64,000 nt of DNA from Brevipalpus yothersi (GCA_003956705.1 QZCP01000645.1:150638-214637); one strand, 5' to 3'; positions 37,601 through 51,200 are shown, numbered from the stretch's first letter. Notes: generated by a model not told the origin, from the letters alone. Program-made: numbers and translations.

Positions 37601-40600
37601 AAGATGGACTCATTTACTAAGTACACAGATTTACAAGGAAATCTAGTCTCGATATTGATCAAGCTAATTGATACACCTTAAGCTACGTTTCTGAGAAACG
37701 TTTCTCTTCCTCTTACTGGCAGTCTCATCGAGTGGGATTCAGTAGCCATGAGAGTAAGAAGTTTTGCAACATCACAGAGTGAAAGAGAGCTTCCTACACT
37801 ATTTTAGCACACATGATTTGGATGGGAAATCAAATGATTCCCTCTGTACAGTGGGTTGATAGTTTTTTTTTCGGTATCATGATGAAAGGAAAAGAAGTTA
37901 TGATAACTCTCGTTGGCTCACCTTGTAAACACATCAAATTCAAAATTTGAAATATAATCGTTACCAGTCAAATCAATGGTTGACTTTAAGGCCATCGCCT
38001 CTAGACCGGAGCCAATTGGATGTACAGTATGTAACGTTTGTCGGAATATCCTCCAAGAAACGATAGTTCTAGAATTGAATGATTAATAAACAGAGAAGGG
38101 TAATGAGAAAAAACTCAAATAGGAGCTGGCTTGATGATGATGACTAGTTAGATAGTTTAATGGTAGGATCAAACGATCTTGCTATCCAATGATATTAACT
38201 AGTACTCGTGAGATAAAGGATAAGCGAGAGAATCATCCTCACTCAGGAGAACTTTAACTGTTAGGGTTGAGGGTGATATTTTCGCAAATTGAGAGGTGAA
38301 GGGCAAACTTATTGCATCTAATAAGAGCAGACCAAAAGTAATTTGACTAATGAGAAATTTTGAATCGAGTCAAGATGATCTGAAGAGAATTTTAAGACGA
38401 GAAGATCCATGCTCAAATGAATGTTAGAATGAAGATAAGCTAGAAGGCTTGGTTCTAGTGATCATCCATCAACAAAGACTCCCATGTACGTTCACTTTTG
38501 TTCATCGTTTTTTTGTTGATACGGAAACCTTCATAACCTTCAAGGCATTCTCATACGGGCATCAAACATGAGTCTACTCATTATTAATTACAGCGTTCAG
38601 AGGCTTTGATGGAAATGATTGGGATGAGAGCAAACTATAGATCCGATTAGATCGATGACTATCTCTCTCTTTTTCTTTCTTTCTTTCTTTCTTGAGAAAA
38701 TTTTCCAAAAAAACTCATAAGAAAAAAGGATGAAGAAGGGTGTCATGAAAGAAGATGATAGCTCAACCGGATGAGGAGAAAAAATGGGAAGAGAGATACT
38801 CCAAGAGAACTCGAATATCGTTGAGAACATGGAGTAACTCATTTAGAGGCCTAGAATGAATGTTTGGAAAGATAGAACAAACAAGTAAGTTTCGTACAGT
38901 AAAAGAAAGAGAGAGAGAAGGAAGTAGCTTATTATCATCAGCTCGACCTAAGTACATGTAAGAAAGGAGAGACTGCCGGAGGAAATGGGAATTTGTGATG
39001 ATTAGATGTGGGGTTTAATTTTTTTGCACAAATCGAGCCTCAATTCATGGAAGTGAAAGTGTTCGTCACACACAAGAGATGTTAAAGTGAACAGGAACGA
39101 ATGGGTAAAGAAGGAGGATGAGGAGGAGGAGTGTAGTCATCAAGTGAAATTGTGCATAAAAAAAACGGGAAACAGAGTGACGGTGATGATCATGACACGC
39201 GAGTAACCAATAATTACTCAAAAATTCATGGACACAACTCCAATGCAACAGAGAGATGACAGAGTAGAATGAAATTGAATACGAGAATTAAGAGAAAGAT
39301 TCACTCATAGTGCAAAGAAGGGTTGATAAGCACTAATGTACACGTAAGATGATGTAATCATGTTACTTATTACTACAAGTGAGGGAATATTTTAAGAAAG
39401 AATTTCATCATCAATTAAGATCAGTTCGAAAGTATGATGGGAAAGTACATGAATAACTCACCTCTCACCAAAATGAGTTTTCCAAAAATCTGCTGCATCT
39501 GACTTCGTAATGCGATAGGAATCACCAGAGAATTTGCCATTGGGAAAGATTGCCTTCAATTCAGATAGCATATGGCTGAAAACTAGACTTAACTTGGTTA
39601 ATTGACGACGGTATGTACTTGATTCATAATGCATTTTTTCTTTTCCCTCTTTAAATAAACGTATAGTTTCTTTGCACTTCTTATTTGAATTATCAATGAA
39701 AACTCTAAAATAGTCATTTTCATTGAGATAACTCATACGATTTTCGTGTTTAGTGTAAATGAGATGAAGGTGTTGATAAGTATCTGAAGAGAGGAGAGAT
39801 TGGGAGGGAGAGAGAGATAATATTTAATTAGTGTATGGAGTCTTGTATAACATTTTCATCACATCATTAGTGGGGGGGGTCCAAATTGATAGGAATGAAT
39901 TTTTTTATCCTCCCAGAAATGAAGCGATAGGAACAAGATTTTGGGAAAAATATTGTACAAGCCAAGTGCCATTATGATTGGAATGCAGGGAATTTTATTG
40001 ATATCTTTCAAGCGAAGAGAAAAATCATGTGAAGACAGATGAAAAATTCCTCTTGATTCACATGATCATAGTTTTAACGTATCAATGATTGTGAAGTAGA
40101 AAAATTTCAAGAATTTCAACATGATTCACTATCAATATCAATTGATATCGAATAGGGAGAAAGCAGAGAAGGGAATGAAAGAGAGAGAGAGAGAGAGTAG
40201 ATTGAACACTTACCCGGTATGATATCTAATATGAAGGGAGGAGAATTTTTCAACACAATCTTGGGATTGTTACATAGTTTAACCACTTTTTGCATTAATT
40301 TGAATGTTTTTGCTATAGCACGCTTGTCTATGACCAGATTGGGTGTTGGGGATATGGCTTCGGAGAAGGCCCCTTGTAATTTACTGAATAGAGACGTAAT
40401 AGCTGGCATCCCATTCATAGAATAGTTGGAACACTTGGAGTGATTAGCAGCAGTGGTAGTGGAAGTAGTATTATTCGAAGAAGTTGTGTTGATAGCATTC
40501 GTTGACGATGCATTAGGCCCGTTACCACTAATAATGGTTTGTGTGGATGATGATGATGGGGATGATGAGTGATTGGAGGATGTTGTTTGCGGATGTAACG

Positions 40601-40829
40601 TAGGCTGTGGTGGTGTATGATGATGAACTGGTGCTGAGCTCTGAGATGGTGAATGTGGTACAAGAGGAGTCAAAATTGCTCGGGATGAGGAGCCAGTAGT
40701 TGAAAAGGGTGAACTATTAGCATCCGAATTGATTGTATGAGATATTGATTGTTGTTGTTGTTGTTGTTGCTGCTGCTGAGATGGTTGTACATTTGTGATA
40801 GCGGTAGCTGATGTTTGATGACGAATCAT
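34692..40829 (-). CDS. CBL: E3 ubiquitin-protein ligase CBL, short form
   Basis: Six exons: 40829-40214, 39783-39462, 38068-37922, 36596-36465, 35659-35522 and 35172-34692, giving 611 residues. CBL binds activated receptor tyrosine kinases through its TKB region and ubiquitinates them for lysosomal sorting. After a low-complexity N-terminus rich in Gln, Ser and Thr (about 150 residues), the four-helix bundle starts (IDKRAIAKTFKLMQKVVKLC, then DTYQHLHLIY). The EF-hand (LKSTIDLTGNDYISNFEFD) and SH2 domain follow; the SH2 phosphotyrosine Arg lies in YVFRLSCTRLGQWAIGYV (residue 410). The linker tyrosines are kept in TQEQYELYCEMG (about residues 484 and 487). The C3HC4 RING spans about 497-536 (CKICAENSKDIRIEPCGH). 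Only 75 residues follow, with no proline-rich region or UBA domain, so the gene resembles the short Drosophila isoform. Introns up to 1.4 kb show no nested gene. Confidence 0.95.
38672..38693. repeat. (TTTC)n microsatellite in CBL intron
   Basis: Five to six TTTC units in the intron between the second and third CBL exons, followed by AT-rich DNA. Confidence 0.85.
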
Positions 40830-42203
40830 GGTTGGGCGTATGAACGATTTCCGATGTGTGTATGGTTTACAGAGGTGTGCTGATCAGAGAGAAAACTTCA
40901 CAAATGATAATCTTTCCATACAGGATCAGCTACCAAAATGAAATAAGAAAAGAGAGAGAGATGTTTGATGTGAGAAATAGGAAGAGAGAGAAGAGAGAGA
41001 GAGAGAAGAGAGAGAAGAGAGATGAAAAAGTGAGAGGGAGAGCAAGCGGAAGGGAAGATAAACACAAGCTTATCGAAGATTGAATGGAAACATTGCCAGA
41101 AGTAAACACCATCATGCTTCCACAATCAATATGATTTGATGGATATTCATTTTTTGTTCAAAAAATTCACAAGCCCACAGAACAGTATTGATACACATGC
41201 ACACACACCTGCATTTCGGAAGCTCAAATAGAAAGAGAGAGAGAGAGAAAGATGCTGTGATTACTTACTGGATGTGATGGAAACGCAGGGATATACAAAA
41301 AGATGATGTCTTATTGCATACAATCAAAACAATTCATCAACACCATTGAGCTAGTGGTTATAAGGTAGGGATGATATTGTCGAATTTCATCTCATCTTAA
41401 TCTGAATGATGAGATTCTGTTGTGTGTATGTTCATCAGCAAAAGTGACTTTTGAAAAGTAACATCCGCGAAAATATTGTCACTTTAAAAGTGGAGAGATA
41501 TATAAACGATGTATCGGTGTGTCCGATTATCGATGCCTTTCAAAAATCGATCCAAGCATCGAAGTCAACATCGTTCTTCATCTTAATTCAAAACTTGTAC
41601 ACTTCGAATCTGTACATCTTGAAAAGAAATGAGGAAGTAAATTGAGAATATTTATTCACTGATTAATTTCGTTACCTATGGTAAAGAATATGAACAGCAG
41701 TATTCGAATCATTATCATTATCATTCATGAGTGAAGTTGTCAGTATGAGATGGTGCGAATATAATAAGCGTTTGAAACGATCTCGCCAATTAATTTGGAT
41801 CAACTAGAAGGATCCGAACTGGATTCTCACCTGGAAATCGTGATTGTTCAAATGTAAAATCATCTGGTCAGCTAACTTTATTTCCGAATGATGAGTAGCA
41901 AATAAGATGAATCATTCGACATTCTTCATTCTTGATTGTTCCTCCCGATGATACGATGGAACTATTAAGCACAGGCTATTTCATCCTGAGAGATGGTTCT
42001 TGATAGCTTGGATCCAATATTTGAAGAAGTCTATGAATCAAGGTTCAATAAAAGAAACTCTTACCCTTTGAAAGTGGTAGATTTTTATTCGGAAAATGAG
42101 GTATCAGCTCATCAATTAAATAAATGAAAATGTCGGATCAATTGAATGCTTTCACTTGACAACAGAAGATTACAAAATGAATTTCTTAAAAGGATTACTC
42201 ATT
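40830..42203. other. Intergenic region with CBL promoter and a LYST-derived relic
   Basis: GA-rich runs lie at about 40949-41045 and 41233-41251, close to the CBL start. The right-hand end (from about 41924) is a degraded copy of LYST sequence, listed separately. No host gene was seen otherwise. Confidence 0.5.
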
Positions 42204-42215
42204 TCAAGCACTTAT
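41924..42215 (-). pseudogene. Decayed duplicate of a LYST exon 4 / intron / exon 3 segment
   Basis: This stretch aligns in the same orientation with 48490-48775, which holds the 5' end of LYST exon 4, the 68-nt intron and the 3' part of exon 3. Shared words include cttcattcttgattgt, actattaagcac, ccaatatttgaa, atgaatcaaggttc and aaaatgaatttctt. I judge identity at roughly 70-75 percent with indels. The middle part (about 42100-42165) is more diverged. The coding frame is broken. The relic overlaps the last codons of eIF2A and lies directly behind its stop. Confidence 0.8.
42084..42089 (-). other. Candidate poly(A) signal of eIF2A inside the LYST relic
   Basis: AATAAA on the minus strand, about 115 nt after the eIF2A stop. 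The aligned LYST position reads ctttatctag on the plus strand, so the signal seems to have arisen by point change in relic DNA. Confidence 0.35.
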
Positions 42216-43890
42216 TTTGAGATCTTCGAGTTCTTTGAGCAATTCTTTTTCCTTTGAAATTTTCTCAAGCTGATTCTTCTCCAAGCGTCCACCACCTTTT
42301 TGAGTTTTTTTCAGTTTTTTGATCGCATCAAGCTTCTTTTCGATCGCTTTCATTTTTCTATCTTTATCAGATATGTTTGGCTGAGAAGGAGGCTTCGAAG
42401 TTGGCTTCTCCAAAGCAGCTCCTTTCCTCAGAGCAGGAGGAACATACTTTGTAGGATTTAGATCTTTAACCTGAGTTTTGATCAACACGTTTGATTCGAT
42501 GATTTTTGGAGGCTCAGCTGGAAAGTCGAAACATGGTCTCCAAAGAACTCGCAAAAGTGAGTCTCCATCTGGATATCTCTCCTCATGGAGCATTTTACCC
42601 GAATAATGCCAAATCTGGAAACAATTCCCGATACGCATTCTAGGAGCTGTAATTGCTGTCAATAGATGTAGTCCATCAGGAGCCCAAGAGACTTGAGTGG
42701 TATCACAGCATTGAATTCGAGATATCATAGATTTTTTCTCAAAATTATAGACAAAAATTCCTGATCTAAGATTTCCAAAACCAGCGAGGGCAAGAAGATT
42801 GCCATATGGTCGATTAAAAAATACTTGATTTGCCTGAATTTCACCAAAATCATGAACAATTTGACATTTGTTATTGAACAGTGTAACTTTAGGAGGGAAA
42901 AATCCATAGATAACAGCAAAAATTGGATTTTTGGTCGATGGATGCCATTCAACAGTATGTACAGATCCTTCTTTATCCAAACTAACTGAGGATGATGAAT
43001 CAGTGTCCATGTAAATCAAGCTTTGTTTTCCATAATAACTTTTACCCGTATTATCCACTTCGGAAGAGCAAATTACCAGGACTGCATCACCTATTAATCA
43101 ATATAACAGAGAAAGTAGATCAAAATCTGAAAGGGAAGAAGTTGGAAATAAAAATTCCTCACCTCTTGGACTCCAGTTGAATTCACATTGGGTAGCATTG
43201 AAGAAGCTCCTCTGAGATACTGGTCGTTCAAATTCGGGATATTTGAAAAGTTTTACAAAATTTGGCTGTCCATGAGCACCAAAGCACATTATAGCAACAT
43301 AGTAAATGACTTGAGAGCCCTTTCTACAAGTTGATACGCTAAAGTCAGCTACTTTTTGGGTATATAATCGGTTAACATATCGGGAATAATCGTTGTTCTC
43401 GTAGAAGTGTAATTCGCCATTGAAGAAACGTGCCGACATAACTTCATCATCTGTCCAATCGAGACACCAAAATGATTGTTTCTGTTTAAAACTCTATCGG
43501 AAAGAGAGATAGTAGAGATTAACGCTGATTATCATGATAGTTGAGTTCAATTCATACTTGAAGAAATCTTCCAGATGGAATGTCATAAAGCATCACGTTA
43601 TGCCCAGAATCTTGTTTGTGCACAGTCCAAAATGTAAGAACTCTATTCATTGGAGATATTCTCAATAACTGTGCTCCAGGTGCATCTAATTGGAGAACAT
43701 TTTGCAGTGTATTCATGTCCACAAGTGTGATGGTGAGATTGTCAGAGCGAACCAAATAGCGACCATCTTTGGAGACCTCAAAAGTTTTCGTCTTTCCATC
43801 AATAGTTTTGATTCGAGCACATTCAGGAAAATTTCCTCTGATATGTAAGCCTTCGTAGTCGTCAGTTATTAGCATCAATTTTGATTCCAT
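42204..43890 (-). CDS. EIF2A: Eukaryotic translation initiation factor 2A
   Basis: Three exons: 43890-43558, 43493-43163 and 43090-42204, giving 516 residues (human is about 585). eIF2A is a beta-propeller protein of the cytosol that can deliver initiator tRNA and acts on alternative start sites and some stress-time messages. Conserved blocks run through all exons: SKDGRYLVRSDN, SFKQKQSFWCLDWTDDEV, ELHFYENNDYSRYVNRLY, then VDNTGKSYYGKQSLIY, VYNFEKKSMIS, APRMRIGNCFQIWHYSGK-ML and PTKYVPPALRKGAA. A lysine-rich coiled tail ends the chain (GGGRLEKNQLEKISKEKELL). The start at 43890 was chosen for the MESKLML join to the propeller, since the open frame runs further upstream to 44001. The tail ends DLKISA, and its last codons and stop fall at the edge of the LYST relic, so the original C-terminus may have been replaced. 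Confidence 0.93.
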
Positions 43891-45281
43891 TGTGTTTGAT
43901 CGTATTCTGTTAAAATTTTGAGAAAGAGAGACCGATGAATCAAATTGTAGAGCAACGTGAGCATCAAAGTAGAAGAGATATGCTTCCTCTGATACAATCA
44001 TGAAAACAAGATGATCACTTACATTTGTTCTGATGATTACAATAGTTAGTTAAGGTTGATGAAATGTGCTCACAGTTAAAAATTGTTCCTTTACACCACT
44101 CATGTATGGTAAACAATCGAGTTGCAAGAGGTAGATATGTGTCTGTGTGTTATTCATCCATGTGTGTATATGTCGACAAACAACAGACATGCGATTAATT
44201 AATCAGCACACACAACCATTCGATAAAGTCGAGCAAACGAAAGTGAACATTCACAAACACAAACGATAAATATGGTGGTCACTAGATGGTCACAATGATT
44301 ATGATCACCATCCCTCTAACACAGTTACCAAAAATCGGGAAACTAATCACGAGATGAAGCTTACTTTCACCAACACCGACACACTGTAAACACACACAGA
44401 GCATGGATAGATGCTGAAGAAGAACAGTGTACAAGAGGCTTACTGCTTGATGCTGATATGCTTGCTCAGGAAAACTTGGTGGAAAAAATTATTTTCTTTA
44501 TCCCGAAAAATTCCATGTTCATGATGAAAATACAATTGGAATTAGTGTACAGATTTTCTCTTATTTTTCTTATTTGATCGTAGAGTGCATAAAATAGCGA
44601 GACAGGAGATTGTAATCACCACGGATAGAGCTGTCAAACCGCTTAGAATATAAAATATCAGGGAATTATCATTCATCGAAGAAATTGATGTGCTATGTTA
44701 CTTTATTTAGTTAATATATACTTTTCATCCATTTGAAGGATTCAATTAGACTAAAATCATAATCGAAATTTGGTCACTTTTATTCCCTGTTTGGTAGAGA
44801 GAGAAGTGGAAGAAGGGAAAAAAAGAATAACAAGAGAGGGATTTTTTAGAAATCGTAATGTTTATTCGATGGATGGAAACTATCCCGTTCATGATTCTCT
44901 CAATGAGAGAAAAAAGGGTTTACTTGTAAAATGTAACAGTTTAAATTGATTTTCCATAACTAGAGAAATATTGTGACTAGAGAAGGAGGAATGGAATTTC
45001 AAAAATGAACAGAGAGCAAACTGTAAGTCTCGAAGATTTAACAACTAATAATTGGCAATTAGAGAAAATAATACAAGTGGAAATTTCTCGTTCTCGAGAA
45101 GAGTTTTCATGATAAAAACAAAAATTTTGAATGAAAAATCATGTGAAATGAGTAGCTGCTCGGATGATCAGAGTAGTAGTTGAAATGTCTTTGAAACTTG
45201 AACTTGGAAATACAAAAAATTAAGGGAACATATGTAACAAACTTATTGAAACAATTTTTCATATGATGTGAGGATATGAGA
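43891..45281. other. Intergenic region between LYST and eIF2A
   Basis: It should hold the eIF2A promoter and the LYST 3' UTR. Apart from a tiny membrane-protein-like frame (listed separately) and some short CA/GT runs near 44140-44170 and 44388-44400, nothing was recognised. Confidence 0.5.
44542..44676 (-). CDS. Possible 44-residue single-pass membrane micropeptide
   Basis: A short frame starts at ATG 44676 and ends at TAA 44542. Its peptide has a polar N-terminus (MNDNSLIFYILSG), a membrane-spanning stretch (about residues 6-30) and a strongly basic end (LRSNKKNKRKSVH), a layout shared with known membrane micropeptides. There is no homolog I can name, no splice partner and no clear poly(A) signal, so chance is possible. 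It sits alone between LYST and eIF2A. Confidence 0.25.
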   Translation of the reverse strand: MNDNSLIFYILSGLTALSVVITISCLAILCTLRSNKKNKRKSVH

Positions 45282-48200
45282 TCAGCTAGAAGGGTCCGAT
45301 TGTAGGAATAAATTTATCAGATTGGCTGGCTTCTTTGCGTTAACTTTACCCCATACAATGATGGATCCTTCATCATTGGCAACATGTAACAACTGATTAT
45401 CATGAGTGAATGTCATGCACTTGATGGGTAATGTGAATTGGGGTGCTCTCAGGACTCGGATGAATGACAAATCCCATGAGCTGAGCATTCGAATTTTACC
45501 ATCAGCATAGCCCACAACAAGAGTATTAACTGATATGCCTTCGGGGCTGGAAGAATAACATAGAGCAGTGATCCTTTCTTTGCTGGATATTTCTCCAATA
45601 CGTGCCCCATTGATTGTGTGAACTTTCAAGTTTGAGATTCCTTCGTGATCACTCAATGATGCGATATCACCCAGTGTGGGACTGATTGCGATCGTTTTGA
45701 CACTACTAGGATGTTCAACTATTGTGCGCACATAATATAGCTTATTCAAATCCCACATAATACATGCACCATCTTGGCCACCAGATATGATTACGTTGAA
45801 TTCTTGATTAATTGTGATGCATGTCACAGGTTTATGATGCCCGTGCAGCCAGCTTTTACAGCCTCGTAGTTCAGATTTGTTCTGGAGAAAAATTAATTGT
45901 AAATTACCTATATATCGTGATTAATAGGGGTAACGATGATAACTTACTTTTAAAGGTCCAGCAAAATTATACACAGCAATTAAACCGGACCGATATCCGA
46001 TAAGTAGAGAGGGTCTACCAGGGCTAGTGGCGCAAAGCATGATCTAAAATGAAGAAAAATCAAGATAATTGCCATCAATCAGGATGTCAGTAAAAGAAGT
46101 ATTCATCAATCTGCTTACTTTGTCCAAATTGGAATTACCGGATATTAGTGGTGATGCTGAGCCATTTCGACTGAATTTGATCCTGATAACATTGTCTGGA
46201 TGATCCCATGACACTAATGCTGACGAGGTAATATGAGCATTTGTGGATGCATTGCTGGAGATAGATTTAGGACGGTTATAAGTGAGCAACAAGCAAGTAC
46301 ATGGTTCCAGAGAGAATACATCATTTGTCAGCAACGATGCAAATGAATCTATTTTCCGAGGACATTTTTCCCTGAAGATGATCAAGGGATCCAATTCGTC
46401 AGGTGATCCAACATAGTTGCCCCATTTCAAACCATTCACCTCTCGAAGTACTCCCTGAGCATTGGCTCGATTGGGTGCCGCAGTTTGAGAACGTCGATTC
46501 CAATTGATAGCAGGATGAGCATTTGAAAAAAGTTGCTTTGGCATCTGTCCGAATGTTTTAATCATCGTTTGTAAGGCTTTTCGTTTGACGGAATCCTCAA
46601 TTTTCGAGACATCCACACCATAGTAGGTAGCTGGATGAAATGTATTTATTGCTTCCACTGCAGCCTTTCCAGTTTGTTTGTGGCCAAAAATCAGATCAAT
46701 CCACTCATGGATAGTTTGAGAAACATAGTCAGACTCTAGTGCTTGTCTATGAATCAGAATGAATAAGCGAGGATCATTCCGACACCAATTAGGCAAATGA
46801 ACATCATCCACAACTTCTCCATTTTGGCGAGTACCAAAATTGAATTTCTCTTGATTGACCAAAAATTCTGGAAGGAAATAGAATTCTGGAATGAGCTCTT
46901 TATAGTCGGTAGTAGAATCTCCACTAGCCAAACGCCATGAAGTAGCCAAAGCATGGAATGTGCGATCAGGAATATCGAAATTATTGTCTTGATATGTGAG
47001 GAACATTTGAGTAAAAGGAGGTAAGCGAACGAGAAAATGCAGAACGGTGCCAGAATTGCTATAATGCGAGCCATAATGGTAAGGACCAGTCGTTGGGAAA
47101 AGAGTTTCAGCCGTTTTAGGAGCTCTCTTGTATTCTTCTCGGAGATAATTATACTGATTTATGTAGTAATCTTCTTTGGACTTTTTCTGAACCCCCATAG
47201 GCTTGGATAGATTACGAAATGAGTTGGGAGAGTTGAGATTGAGAGAGTCACTCTCATAATCCGCCAAAATGAAGGGAAAAACGGGATATTGCATTAAATC
47301 ATTGAATGATCGACCAGCCATTTTGTTGAGATAAGTAAGATACTCGAAATTGGTAACATATCCATCTCTCCATGACTGTGTTATTGCATCAAGACTTTTT
47401 TCTTGTGTTAAATTCGTAAGAGTTCGCATATAAAGTACTTTCAAGAATTCATCACAGCTAGCTTTATTTCCAAATGATATCAGATAAGATGAACCACTTG
47501 TAAGAAACATTTCGAACGCATTATTTTGAAGTTGGTATCTGCATTGGTGAATCTCCTTGATATCTTCAAAGAGCCAAACTTCGGTGAAAACAGAACTTTC
47601 AGAAAACAGGCACTTCTGTTCACCAACAAAATGAATACAACTGCTTCCGATGAGAATTTCACCAGGATATTCTTCAGCAGGCACAATTATAAGGCAGCTT
47701 GTTGTATACAATATTCTTTCGTTCGTGTAGAGACGATCGATTAGATCATTTATATCAGACTCGTGAATGTTTTTCTGGAACAAGAAAGCTAAATTCCTGG
47801 AAACACATTTGACTTGGCCAGGAGCATCTTTGCAAAAGAACCGATCAGGAATGTTGAGATTACATCGACGTAGTCTTCGACGAACTCGCATCGGTCCTTC
47901 AGTTGGATCGAGCTCCCATGAATGCATATAAGTATCAGAATAATACCAAACACTTCGTTCATGTGAAAACATTTCAATGATGGACTTCCAATTCTTATGA
48001 ATAGAGTAACGTTCAGTTGACAAATGTTTCAGGTGATTAATGAACACTTTTCGTTCAGAATTTTGGGCTTCAACAGACTCCCTTGTGAAGCTCATACCAC
48101 TTTCAGCAACTTTGTGAGATAAAGGACGTAAACGCTCCAGGAACACCTCATCTTGATGACCGTTGATAAGATTTTCTCGCTCTTTACTCCACTCTGTCAG

Positions 48201-51200
48201 CCATTCACCAATTTCTAATTTCACTAGTTCATCATCTCTTGGTCTTCGAGTTGAGACATTGCGTGAAGAATTGAAATTAAGAAGCTCTTGTAAAATACGC
48301 TGAGCATCATTTTCACCACACGATTCAACCAGATCTTTCATAAACGATACAAAATAGCGAGCAAATCTTGCACTTCCTCGCAGAAGCAACAGCAAACTTT
48401 CCACATTCCCTCGAAAGAATGAGACATAATACCGTCTTTCGTTCAATGTATGGACTGGAGATAGTAAATACAATACAAGTCGACAAACTTCATTCTTGAT
48501 TGTCTCTTTTGATGATCCAATGAAACTATTAAGCACGGGCTTTCTCCACCTGGCTGATGGTCCTTTATGACTTAAATCCAATATTTGAAAGAGTCGATGA
48601 ATCAAGGTTCGAGAGAAAAACTTCTCACGTTCCGAAAGGGGTAAATCTTTATCTAGAAAAAGGACATAAACTTATTAATAAAGGTGATCGAAACCAATGG
48701 CCCGTTAGATTGTTCTTACTTCGCATCAGAAGGAAATCAACTGATTTCAAAATGAATTTCTTGAAACGATCACTCATCTCCGAATTAGAGAGATTAATTC
48801 TATTCTCCTTCATGGATTCCATCTCAGATGAGCTATCTACTATACTTCGAAATGAGCTGTAAGTTGACATTGAAGAGTATTCACCACGATAGCCTGGTGT
48901 ATTGCTAGCTATCATGAAACTTTCATCTGGCGAAGAGAAAAGATTGAAGAACTTCTCTGATTTGTTGAGAGCTAGAGAGGTAATACAGGAAGGTCAGAGG
49001 AGAGAAAAGAGAGAAAAAGAAATGTAGCCAAAGTGGGATAGGATAGCGAAGCCCAAAGCAGATAAAGCCCAAAAAGCAGACAGTAGCAGACAAAAGCATT
49101 TATAAAAGCTAAAATGCGGAAAAGCATAATCCGCATTAAGAAAAAGAAATCATCTTACCTCTGATCAATCTAGATTTGTCTTCTCGTGGTTTGATAAGTT
49201 CGGTTATGTGGAAACCAATACAATCTAATGCTGATTCAAGGTAGACAACAAGTGCTTCGCGTACACATGTTTGAAAGGGGCCAACAGCTCTTTTCTCGAG
49301 TGTTTGCAAGATTCCAACAATTTGAACAAAAAGAGCCCAATTCTGAGAGCCTGGAGAATCATACAAACTTCTGCTGACCACATGAAGTATTTTGTACACA
49401 TCAGATGTAATAACATCTTCTTCATATCCATCGATATCAGTTTCATTCGAATGAGCTTCTTTTATTTTCTCAGCAAACACGAGAACCTTAGCCAAACACT
49501 CAATCAGACCAATTTCATGGAGATGTTTGAAAACTGAGCTTGAACTAGGGATGTCTTCTAAGATCTTTCTAAGACTATTCAATGAATTGTGACATAAACT
49601 ATGATCACCAACTGAATTTGGCAACAATGCAAATAGAATCACAAAGTTATTGAAGTGCTCGCTACCCATCTTGAAGATTTCACTGAAATCGCAGCTTGCT
49701 TCGAAAGTGATGGGCTCAGGTGACATATTGTGATCTGTATTTAGAAGGTAGCCAAATGTCATAGTCACTAAATTCTGAGTAGCCGGATGCTGATGAAGTT
49801 GATTGGCGATCAGATGAACTCCATGTCTAGAGATGAACTGATTGATAGAATCTAAATTGCGTCCCCTTCGGAGACACAGAAATAAGCATCGCAAAATCGA
49901 TTCACGGACTTGATTGTCCTCATTGTGAGCCATAACAACAAGAAAACTAGGCTTAACTATGGGACCGATAATTTTATCCAGTATGGAGGAAGGAGCTTCT
50001 TCAACGATGTTAGATATTGTATCAATGAAACCACTGATAACGATGTTGAGAAGTGTTCGAGAAGAAGTTTTCTGGGAAGGTGCTTCTTTTTCGGATCTAT
50101 TTCCTGATGGAACTGTCCTTTCATTTTTCATAGGACCTGATCTATCAGAACCGTTTGTCATAACAATTGGAGCAGTTCCACTTTCTATTCCACTATCATT
50201 GGCCACATTGCATTGAGTAGCGTAAACGAAAGATTTTGCCGGTGGGTTGTCATTAGTAGTAGTAGAGGTAGTCTGAGGAGTAAGTTGCCAGTCATTACCT
50301 GTTGTTGAGTGATCTGGACCAGATGCATGTGAGCTTGATGAGGTATGATTGATTGGTGGTCCACCATTCATACAAGAGACGATTCTATTGGTTTTGAAAT
50401 TAAATGAAGATGATTTCCAGTTAGAGGAGAAAAGATAGTAGAAGCTTGACTTTGAATGGCATACATAAGTGTTGGCCGCTTGATGAAGTAGCAGAAGAGT
50501 GTCAAAAACATCATTTAAAATGGATAAATCTAGGGAAGAACTACAACAGATCAAAAGTTGAGTGATATGAGGAAGACTGTTTGCCACTTCGAGTGGCAAT
50601 TTTTGACTAGTATTATCTGTTTGAACAAGGGTATCTTTAACCATAGTCAGAAGAATATCGGCTATATGAGCTTTTCGCATTTGAATTAGATTGAAATTTC
50701 GATGAATGTTATTTGGTGATATCAAATCTTTCAGAATGGAGATAAAGCATTCAACGGTGTCAGGCTTTCGATGCCAAGCTCGCCAAGCAGAGATGAGGTA
50801 AGAGAATGCAGATGAATCAATTATCACAGCATCCTTCATATTTAAACCAGACAGACAGAAACATAGATATTTGTAGAAAATTTTTTTGCTAATACTGCAA
50901 TCAGGTGTTTCAAGAACAGAATTGATCAGCTTGAATCCAGTGAACTCATAACAGAATGATAGTAGGAATTCGAAATGAGCTTCACACATTCTCAGCAATA
51001 TTTCCAATGCTTTAGCTTGCACATCTTCATTAGAGGTGATTTCAACCATTTTGGCAAAGAAAAAAATCAATACTCCAATTCCACCAATGTTGACCAATGC
51101 TGTATTCAAAGAGTTTTCCGTGTTGTATTCAACTTTGGCAAAAGAAATTACAAGAGCACGATTGACTTGCAATGCAACGGAACCCGATCCTTCGTTGACC

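Noticed and set aside
46754..47074. Minus-strand frame with hydrophobic residues inside LYST exon 4
   Set aside because: It is an overlapping frame of the BEACH-coding exon. The real frame carries the conserved BEACH motifs.
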